Of a stretch of 64,000 bases of DNA, positions 58,204 to 64,000 are shown piece after piece. Location: the NCBI GenBank assembly GCA_021405325.1, contig QWII01000021.1, positions 1 to 64,000 of the forward strand, read 5' to 3'. This stretch comes from Caldilinea sp. CFX5. Lineage in GTDB: Bacteria; Chloroflexota; Anaerolineae; Caldilineales; Caldilineaceae. Each line of letters starts with the position of its first letter. Position 1 is the first letter of the stretch. The notes beneath the pieces are model-generated. The model made no database searches, was not told where the DNA came from, and worked only from the letters and a program-made list of their open reading frames with translations. A program made the position numbers and the translations under genes.

Positions 58204-58419
58204 ATGAGCGTTATGATCGAAATTGGCAACTACCTTGTGATTGACCGGGAGATTTGCCACGGGCAAATGACCTTTCGGGGAACACGTATTCCGGTGGACA
58301 CGGTGCTGACCTTCCTGGCCAAAGGATACAGCATCGATCAATTGCTGCACAGTTGGCCGGAGTTACAGCGACCCGCCATCGAAGAGATGATTCATTTGGC
58401 TTCCTGTACACATGCTTAA
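58204..58419 (+). CDS. DUF433-domain protein, orphan antitoxin-like
   Basis: A 71-residue protein with the DUF433 pattern: YLVIDREICHGQMTFRGTRIPVDTVLTFLAKGYSIDQLLHSWPEL. DUF433 proteins normally precede a DUF5615/PIN-like toxin gene and act as antitoxins; here the next gene is on the opposite strand and overlaps its last four bases, so the partner is missing. GGGAGGTA precedes the ATG at 58204. An extended -10 TGGTATACT at 58130-58138 lies upstream. Confidence 0.85.
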   Translation: MSVMIEIGNYLVIDREICHGQMTFRGTRIPVDTVLTFLAKGYSIDQLLHSWPELQRPAIEEMIHLASCTHA

Positions 58420-59120
58420 GATCCCAACCTGTTACGCAAATCATCAGCAATAGCTTTAATAAATTCCTCTTCAACTTCAGGGTTTGCAGGCGTTACTGAT
58501 TCATTTAGTTTATAGGTTACTCTGTCTTTTAGATATTTTCGCACACTTTCTGAACTTGAATTGGTAACTAATCTGGCAACTTTGAGACCGCGAAAATCAG
58601 AAACTAGACCAACAAGCTCTCTACCTAACTCTATTCCTAACTTGTCAGAATAAAATTTACATTCAAAAACAATCTTAGTCTTTGCAGAAGAAGGGCATTG
58701 AGACTGGATGCGGCACTTTTTTGCATCCCTGGCATCGATAATTGAAATATCAAATTCATGGAGTACCTTGGATGAGCCAAAATACCGTACTCCCATGTGA
58801 ATCTCATACATTATTTTCGAGTATTCAAACTGAGCGTAACCGTAATCTTGCGCAGTAGAGTAAATGTAACCTGGAGCGCCACGAATAATGAATGTACCTT
58901 GCACTGGAGGTTTTGTGGACAGAATAGCCTGATTAATGGATTTCAAGCTAACACTACCTGGTGTTGCAACTCTCTGCACGGCTTGTAATACTAACCCAAA
59001 AACATAAGCAGCATAGATTGCATCTCCTGACTTTCTCATTTGCAGGATTTTTACATTCGTGGAAATAACTTTTAACAGAGAATCGACTTTAGCTTTTAGC
59101 TCTGAAATGGGATCTGACAT
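58416..59120 (-). CDS. PD-(D/E)XK-nuclease-like protein of unknown function
   Basis: A 234-residue protein from an AT-rich segment. The N-terminus is helical (ELKAKVDSLLKVISTNVKIL). The second half has HEFDISIIDA followed about 30 residues later by KIVFECKFYSDKLGIELGRELVGL: an Asp in a first strand, then E-x-K and a Gln/Glu-bearing helix, the arrangement of the PD-(D/E)XK nuclease core. Restriction-like or defence nucleases use this fold. The start overlaps the previous stop (TAATG). I know no named family; the nuclease call rests on motif pattern only. Confidence 0.65.
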   Translation of the reverse strand: MSDPISELKAKVDSLLKVISTNVKILQMRKSGDAIYAAYVFGLVLQAVQRVATPGSVSLKSINQAILSTKPPVQGTFIIRGAPGYIYSTAQDYGYAQFEYSKIMYEIHMGVRYFGSSKVLHEFDISIIDARDAKKCRIQSQCPSSAKTKIVFECKFYSDKLGIELGRELVGLVSDFRGLKVARLVTNSSSESVRKYLKDRVTYKLNESVTPANPEVEEEFIKAIADDLRNRLGS

Positions 59121-59578
59121 TATCTATCTCCTTGGGAATTTAGTTGATTTAGCAATTCCTCTATAGCTCTAAATTGCGCTAATAATACTGTATTATTTTC
59201 ATGATAAAACTCAGAAATTGAAGAAAAGTTTAGCGCTTCGCCACTTTGCGCCAAAGGGGAGAGATCAGATTGCAAAGACAAAAGCAGTTGCTCTATGTGA
59301 AATTCACTTTGAAATTGGATATGAACACGATTTGCTATTAGCGGTAAATCAACCAGATATGTCTTTAAAGCATGAATGTATACTTCTAGTACCTCGACTG
59401 GCTGGGCTGGTCTTCTGGTTATATGGTCATCTGTCCTGTTAGATGATTCTTCTTGTTCAATTCCTCCGGCTACTATATAGTCTATGTCGTTAAGCAGAAG
59501 TATTCCCAACTCACCTGATCTTTGAAGACTTTCTCTTATTTGGTTAGTCACTAATTCTAGTGATATACTATCTGTCAT
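59120..59578 (-). CDS. Unknown protein, first gene of the AT-rich cassette
   Basis: A 152-residue acidic, mostly helical protein (LVTNQIRESLQRSGELGILLLNDIDYIVAGGIEQ; FHIEQLLLSLQSDLSPL; AQFRAIEELLNQLNS). No recognised family, signal peptide or membrane span. AAAGGTG lies eight bases before the ATG and a consensus promoter lies about 90 bases upstream. It is translationally coupled to the nuclease-like gene, so it may be its sensor, inhibitor or assembly partner. Confidence 0.7.
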   Translation of the reverse strand: MTDSISLELVTNQIRESLQRSGELGILLLNDIDYIVAGGIEQEESSNRTDDHITRRPAQPVEVLEVYIHALKTYLVDLPLIANRVHIQFQSEFHIEQLLLSLQSDLSPLAQSGEALNFSSISEFYHENNTVLLAQFRAIEELLNQLNSQGDR

Positions 59579-59913
59579 TAGGTTAACACCTTTAGCGATT
59601 GTATCAAAGTAGGATTTTATTGACCTTATTGCTTTACTTTAATATAAATTAACTTAACTCAACTGTCAACCTTAACAGAGTAACATTTTAATTTTATATT
59701 GATCTTCATGTTGATCATCGACCCCGTTCTAGAAGACTGTCCAACCTTATGGGTAGTTATTCAATCAATGCCACCGCTGCCCGCACCTCATGTAAGCCTT
59801 TTTTCTTAGTGCTCATTGACAGGCCAAGCGGGTAATGGTACGATCAGGGCTGAACCTTTGTTCCTGTCCTGGTCTATTCAGCACGTAACTCTAGCCCATC
59901 GAGGCACCATCTT
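59579..59913. other. 335-bp AT-rich interval with divergent promoters
   Basis: The left part is strongly AT-rich and holds the minus-strand promoter at 59641-59669; the right part returns to normal composition and holds a plus-strand promoter (TTGACA 59816-59821, 17 bases, TACGAT 59839-59844) for the broken AAA gene. No gene seen. Confidence 0.65.
59641..59669 (-). promoter_or_regulatory. Consensus promoter of the AT-rich two-gene cassette
   Basis: Minus strand: perfect TTGACA (59669-59664), 17 bases, TATATT (59646-59641), 63 bases before the first gene. Confidence 0.7.
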
Positions 59914-60345
59914 ATGCCAAATGGTGATCTGCTCAAGCAACTGTTCCGCAACTACAAGAGTAGCGATAACCCCGGCTTCGAGGCCGTGGCGCAGCAGATC
60001 ATTGCCGAAGAGCGACAGAAGAACCACCATGTACTGGCCAACGATCTGCAACGCATCCTTGCCAATGGGTCGGTGGCGGCACAACGAAACGGTCACTTGC
60101 ACCCCTTGCCGCGCAACCAGGAAGAAAACGCCGGTCTGCTGGAGATTCGCCACCCCGATAAATATTGGCCGGATCTGATCATCACCGAGGAAAACTGCGC
60201 CTTGTTAGAACGGGTCGTCACTGAGGTGCGGCGGGCGGAACTGCTCTAAACCTATGGCGTGCGCCCGAAAAGTCGGCTGCTCTTTTGTGGCCCGCCCGGT
60301 TGTGGCAAGACGTTGACGGCAGAAATGAGAATTGTTTCTACTTGA
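59914..60345 (+). pseudogene. Broken AAA-type ATPase gene (N-terminal part)
   Basis: The frame reads MPNGDLLKQLFRNYKSSDNP through NAGLLEIRHPDKYWPDLIIT to RRAELL, then TAA at 60247-60249, and continues in the same frame TYGVRPKSRLLFCGPPGCGK with TLTAE, containing a perfect Walker A of an AAA ATPase, before diverging and stopping at 60343-60345. One base change (CAA to TAA) plus loss of everything after Walker A explains it. In intact relatives the ATPase domain would continue for 200 or more residues. Confidence 0.8.
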
Positions 60346-60422
60346 CCTAAAAAACTACCGCATGGACTTGAGATATGGTATGATCAGGGCATAAACCGTG
60401 TAATCGTACCAAGGGGTCAATC

Positions 60423-60854
60423 ATGTCAACCCTAACACTAGGTGCCATCACCAAGAACACAGGCCAACCACCATTCGCAACAGAAAACCAAGCGACTCTC
60501 ACCAAGCCGCATACTACTGCGGAAGAGGCCCAAGGTGCGGCTACTGAATTTTTGTTGGATCATGTCGGCAACCAGTTGCTGGCTGGTCAGCCCCATTTGA
60601 TGGTCTCTTCTACGGAAGCAACGTGGGTTGTTCCTGTTCACCTAGCCTACCTACACACTGGCCCGATTGGCAGTGTCGGTGTTGTCGCCATTGCTGACGA
60701 AACCGGTCTGGTTGTCGCTTGGACGCCCATTGACCAAATGAAAGCGGCTAGTCGAACATTGCGAGAGAGTAAAGAGCCATATCTGACGCAACAATGCGTT
60801 AGGTTGATATCGCTGCGTGACAACCATTCCCTTTTTCCTGCAAGAACGATCTGA
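60423..60854 (+). CDS. Protein of unknown function, 143 residues
   Basis: A soluble protein with a polar, Thr-rich start and a sheet-like middle: HLMVSSTEATWVVPVHLAYL, GPIGSVGVVAIADETGLVVAW, then PIDQMKAASRTL. The central part resembles the 'propeptide/PepSY-like' pattern of hypothetical proteins, but I do not recognise a family. AAGGGG precedes the ATG. The upstream promoter-like motif ATGGTATGATCAGGGC is nearly identical to that upstream of the broken AAA gene, pointing to a duplicated promoter. The partial AAA gene ends 77 bases before it. Confidence 0.65.
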   Translation: MSTLTLGAITKNTGQPPFATENQATLTKPHTTAEEAQGAATEFLLDHVGNQLLAGQPHLMVSSTEATWVVPVHLAYLHTGPIGSVGVVAIADETGLVVAWTPIDQMKAASRTLRESKEPYLTQQCVRLISLRDNHSLFPARTI

Positions 60855-60875
60855 ATCCTGCGTACCGGCTTGCCT

Positions 60876-60989
60876 ATGAATAATTTTGATCCAGCCCCTT
60901 CTCCTGACGGACGGCGCACATGGCCTTTGGGCTTGTTTCAAATCGGCTGGAAACTTGCACGCAATCAGACAATTTTGATCACTCAGTAA
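60876..60989 (+). CDS. Possible 37-codon micro-ORF
   Basis: ATG at 60876, reading MNNFDPAPSPDGRRTWPLG and LFQIGWKLARNQTILITQ, to TAA at 60989. Composition is protein-like, but there is no ribosome site and the only support is position 21 bases after the previous stop. It could be a fragment. Confidence 0.25.
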   Translation: MNNFDPAPSPDGRRTWPLGLFQIGWKLARNQTILITQ

Positions 60990-61024
60990 GCGTTACCAAC
61001 CACAGACAGCTTTAGAATCAAGAC

Positions 61025-61051
61025 AATTTATGCGACAGCGTCGCATAAATT
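61025..61051 (+). terminator. Hairpin AATTTATGCGAC/GTCGCATAAATT
   Basis: Perfect 12-bp arms with a 3-base loop, about 170 bases after the 60423 gene. Confidence 0.6.
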
Positions 61052-61085
61052 GGGTACTTTTACTCGCCATTTGTTGAAGAGCGAA

Positions 61086-61115
61086 TGCCTGACAGGTTGC
61101 CAAACCTGTCAGGCA
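61086..61115. terminator. Hairpin TGCCTGACAGGTT/AACCTGTCAGGCA
   Basis: Perfect 13-bp arms with a 4-base loop, three bases after the stop of the minus-strand TPR gene, placed as its terminator. Confidence 0.75.
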
Positions 61116-61118
61116 GTG

Positions 61119-63593
61119 CTACGCCTCTGTTGCTTCCTCCCGGAAGATCGTTTGCAAAATCGGCCGCAACTCCATCGGCACAACGATCAACACTTCCTTC
61201 TTCACCGTCGCTTCGACCAGCAGCCCACGGAGCCGCAACCGGCCCATCACGCTTTGCGGTTCGCGATATTGCCAGTAGGGGGATTCGTCGAGATCATGGC
61301 CAAATTGCTCGCTAAAGCTGGCCCAGGGCATCTGGCCACCTTGCGCCATGACGGCTTGCAGGGCGCGGCGGTCGTCCGGGAAGAGGGTGGGAATCACCTG
61401 TTGCCAGAGTGTCGGTTCCCGCAGCGCGGCGACGACATGATCATACACTTCGGCCTTGCGCAAGCCGGTCAAGCCGTCAGCGATGGCAAGCGCACGGGCC
61501 ATCGCCAGGAGCGCCTCTTTGGTGTAGATCGCTAAGGTTTCGGCCAGGGTTGGTTCGGCGGTGGTCAGTTTACTCTGGAAGCGCAACCGTTGTTTCTGGT
61601 CTCGTTCTTCCTGGCGCTCCTGAAACGCTTTCATATTCGTCATCAGCGGGAGATAGCGTTCCAGCCGGGTCTGTAATTCTTTGGCCGGCGCTAGATCGGG
61701 GTTGAGTTGCAGCGCGCCGTTGACAGAAGCAAGCGCGTCCTCATGCGCGTCCTCGGCCATCTGAATTTGCGCCTGGGCATAGAGGTAAAAGGCCATTTCT
61801 TGCGGCGTGCGCTGCGTGCCTGCCACTAGGGGCTTGAGCATTTCCTTGGCCCCTTCCACATTCTTGTCCCGGAGCAGGTAGATCACCAGGTTGGCACGTG
61901 GGAAGACATAGGTGGGGTCAAGATCCGCTGCCACCTGGAACATGGCTCGCGCTTCGGTCTGGTTGTTGCGTTGCGAGTAGATCACCCCTAAGTTGTTATA
62001 CGCTTCTTTGGCGCCTGGCTCTAATGCCACCGCCTGTCGCAGCAATTTTTCCGCTAATTCGTCATCTTTGCGTTTGATGGCGTCCAGTCCACGGTCGATG
62101 AGATCGGCGACGCGTGGCGCATAGACCACCTTATGGTCTTCCGTGATCTCCAGCTTTTGCAGTTGGATTTCGCGCCACTGCCCGCGCTGCCAAAGCCGGA
62201 TCACCTCCCCGTGGGCCAGTTGACCGGCGTCTTGCAAGATGCCGACCACCTTCACGCGCGTTTCATCATCGCCGGCCTGGCTGAGGGCAAAGTGGCGCAG
62301 CACCGCAAACGCTGCCGGCGTCGCCAGCGTTTGTAGGAGGGCAATGCCGGGGTTGACCTGCTCCTCTTCCCAAATGAGCTTTTCACCAACCAGCACCAGT
62401 TGCGGGTAGCGTTCGGCAAATTGCTGGATCTGTTTGCGGTAGGCGCGCTCTGGCAACTGGTTATGCCGACCAACCAGCTTGATAAAGTCATCCATGGCGG
62501 TGCGGGGCAAGAGTTCGGTGCTATGAACATAGGGATAGCGCGTGGCCCAGCCAGGGCCGGCTTTGTTGGCTTGCACGGCACGTTGCATCTGGTCAACCAG
62601 TGGTGAGTCAGGCGGGATGGCGCGTAGATGGCGTTTGGCGCTGCGCAGATCGCCACTGTTCGCCTCCGCCACCGCCAGATAGCGCAGGATCTGCCGATCC
62701 AGCACCTGCTCGCCCTTGGCATCTTTGGCCAACGGTTGCAGGAGTTGGCGGATCTCCTGATCCTTTTGCAGCGCGGCGAGCGCTTCGGCCTTTTTCAGAC
62801 TTTCGGTTGGCCCCTCTGGGACGAGCGGTTGCAGGCGCGGCCAAAGTTCGTGGGCAGCGGCGGTCTCCCCCGTCCAATCGAGAAAGCGCACCAAATTGCT
62901 CAACGCTTGTAAATTGTCCGGGTCATAGGTCAACACCTTGCAGGCAGCGGCAATGGCTTCCGCCGGTTGCCCATTGTAAAAATAGGCCAACGCCAGATTG
63001 TTTCGTGGCGGCGGCCACTGCTCCACCAGCCGTAACGCCCGTTGGTTAGCCTGAATCGACGCCGCAAAGTCATTGCTGGCGAGCGCAACTTGGCTCCGTT
63101 CCATCTCGCGGCACGCTTGTTCAAAGGTTGCCACGGGGCAACCGAACTCATCCGCCATTTCCTGCATGATCGTTGCCAGTTCAGCGACCAGCAGGCTGAC
63201 CTTGCCAAACATGGGGTGTTCCGGCGTCTGCCGTTGCAGTTGACGAAAGGCCGTCAATGCGTGGGCGCGTAATTCGAGGCCGCTGTAGATGGATGCGAGC
63301 GGTTCCCAATAAGCCGTATCATTGGTGAGCGCTAACGCCTGCTCATAACCGGCCAACCCACCCCAAAGATCACCAGCCAACGCTGAAGCATAGCCAAGGT
63401 AGTAGTGCAACTCCGCCGAGCGGGGGTAGCGCGGCTTCAACGGGGTTAACAGGTCGATGACCTCACGGGCGCGGCGGGCGGCCATCAACTGCTCGGCCTG
63501 GGCCAAGCTGCGTTGCAACTCCGGGTCGGGGCGTTTGGCGCTCTGGAAGCGCTGTTCCACCGCCTGTTTGAGTTTGCGTAATAATTTTGCCAT
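61119..63593 (-). CDS. Large tetratricopeptide-repeat protein
   Basis: An 824-residue cytoplasmic protein with no signal peptide, made of TPR units grouped in two blocks: residues about 45-230 (AELHYYLGYASALAGDLWGG, NNLALAYFYNGQPAEAIAAA, NLQALSNLVRFLDWTGETAAA) and about 530-640 (EAYNNLGVIYSQRNNQTEAR, YVFPRANLVIYLLRDKNVEG). Between and after them are helical regions with no recognised domain. TPRs form a scaffold for protein binding. AGGAAAAGAGG precedes the ATG. Partner and role cannot be told from context; it is monocistronic here. Confidence 0.88.
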   Translation of the reverse strand: MAKLLRKLKQAVEQRFQSAKRPDPELQRSLAQAEQLMAARRAREVIDLLTPLKPRYPRSAELHYYLGYASALAGDLWGGLAGYEQALALTNDTAYWEPLASIYSGLELRAHALTAFRQLQRQTPEHPMFGKVSLLVAELATIMQEMADEFGCPVATFEQACREMERSQVALASNDFAASIQANQRALRLVEQWPPPRNNLALAYFYNGQPAEAIAAACKVLTYDPDNLQALSNLVRFLDWTGETAAAHELWPRLQPLVPEGPTESLKKAEALAALQKDQEIRQLLQPLAKDAKGEQVLDRQILRYLAVAEANSGDLRSAKRHLRAIPPDSPLVDQMQRAVQANKAGPGWATRYPYVHSTELLPRTAMDDFIKLVGRHNQLPERAYRKQIQQFAERYPQLVLVGEKLIWEEEQVNPGIALLQTLATPAAFAVLRHFALSQAGDDETRVKVVGILQDAGQLAHGEVIRLWQRGQWREIQLQKLEITEDHKVVYAPRVADLIDRGLDAIKRKDDELAEKLLRQAVALEPGAKEAYNNLGVIYSQRNNQTEARAMFQVAADLDPTYVFPRANLVIYLLRDKNVEGAKEMLKPLVAGTQRTPQEMAFYLYAQAQIQMAEDAHEDALASVNGALQLNPDLAPAKELQTRLERYLPLMTNMKAFQERQEERDQKQRLRFQSKLTTAEPTLAETLAIYTKEALLAMARALAIADGLTGLRKAEVYDHVVAALREPTLWQQVIPTLFPDDRRALQAVMAQGGQMPWASFSEQFGHDLDESPYWQYREPQSVMGRLRLRGLLVEATVKKEVLIVVPMELRPILQTIFREEATEA

Positions 63594-63837
63594 CCTCTTT
63601 TCCTTCCGCCAACCGGACGCACAACGCCCATACGGTATGTGAATGCATCTCTATGGTCGGCTCATTGTACTTGATCGCCAGCCTGTCATACAACTTCACC
63701 GGCGGATTTGCGCAATGGGAAACGCCTCGGCCATCCCCAAAGGGTGAGACCACACCTTTGTTGATCCACCAACCATTCCGTTATAATGGCCCATAGCAAC
63801 CATCATCGGTAACCCACAACGGAAAGGCAACCGTACC

Positions 63838-64000
63838 ATGAACTATCGACCCTTGGGCCAGACAGGATTACAAGTTTCGACGCTCGGCTTCGGCTGCGGC
63901 GCAATTGGCGGGCTACTCGTGCGCGGCGACTACCCGGCCATGCGGCAGACGGTGGCGCGGGCGATTGAATTGGGCGTCAACTACTTTGACACCGCCTCCC
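63838..64000 (+). CDS. Aldo/keto reductase, N-terminal part (cut by window end)
   Basis: 54 codons are in view. MNYRPLGQTGLQVSTLGFGC is the classic aldo/keto reductase start, and AIELGVNYFDTAS carries the catalytic-site Asp of the first barrel strands. NADPH-dependent reduction of a carbonyl is expected. GGAAAGG precedes the ATG. The rest lies beyond the window. Confidence 0.9.
   Translation, partial: MNYRPLGQTGLQVSTLGFGCGAIGGLLVRGDYPAMRQTVARAIELGVNYFDTAS

Noticed and set aside
60855..61118. Riboswitch or structured leader upstream of the TPR gene region
   Set aside because: The gap lies downstream of both flanking genes; only two simple hairpins are seen.
1..64000. CRISPR arrays, tRNA, rRNA and insertion sequences
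   Set aside because: Looked for regularly spaced repeats, tRNA-like cloverleafs and transposase motifs; only spacer hairpins and short direct repeats were found.

Overview
The window looks like a chromosomal segment of a moderately GC-rich, free-living heterotrophic bacterium. The combination of many carbohydrate ABC transporters without their own ATPases, twin-arginine or lipobox solute-binding proteins, LacI/GntR control, and intergenic spacers filled with long inverted repeats suggests Chloroflexota (Anaerolineae/Caldilineae-like). This assignment is an inference from style and gene content; no rRNA or tRNA gene was seen to confirm it.

0.1-10.7 kb, plus strand: a ferritin-like protein, a LacI regulator, then two solute-binding lipoproteins, two MalF/MalG permease pairs and a medium-chain dehydrogenase, read as one sugar uptake/catabolic cluster. 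10.8-16.1 kb: a GNAT acetyltransferase, then an envelope-associated set (secreted repeat protein, SHOCT protein, DUF4405 membrane protein, small two-TM protein) with an OmpR-type response regulator and histidine kinase; two near-identical promoter elements lie in front of two of these genes. 16.1-29.5 kb: housekeeping genes, including ruvB interrupted by a 506-residue endonuclease-bearing intein in its Walker A motif, a DksA/TraR-like protein, upp, prs, an M20 deacylase, a P1B metal ATPase with an ideal MerR-type promoter, and the cysteine pair cysE/cysK. 29.6-40.6 kb: a MocR/PdxR regulator divergent from an MFS transporter, then small metabolic and flavin proteins, a D-2-hydroxyacid dehydrogenase, an ADP-ribosylglycohydrolase, an enolase-superfamily dehydratase and a Nudix protein.

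40.9-56.2 kb: two back-to-back catabolic regulons. On the minus strand a LacI regulator, a binding protein, two permeases and an unusual Gfo/Idh-aldo/keto reductase fusion. On the plus strand a FadR-type GntR regulator with a recognisable operator, two permeases, a binding protein, tandem PhyH dioxygenases, an enolase-superfamily enzyme and a dihydropyrimidinase-like hydrolase. 56.4-61 kb is an accessory island: a PIN/UPF0175 toxin-antitoxin pair, a compact candidate small RNA with its own promoter and terminator, a coiled-coil/XRE divergent pair around a 40-bp palindrome, an orphan DUF433 protein, an AT-rich two-gene cassette encoding a PD-(D/E)XK-like protein, and a broken AAA ATPase gene. 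61.1-64 kb: a large TPR protein and the start of an aldo/keto reductase.

The most striking global property is that most intergenic gaps carry a long, often perfect inverted repeat, and that these fall into a few sequence families scattered along the window. The best candidates for something undescribed are the small RNA at 57.3 kb, the AT-rich two-gene cassette at 58.4-59.7 kb, and the paired promoter elements of the two-component locus.
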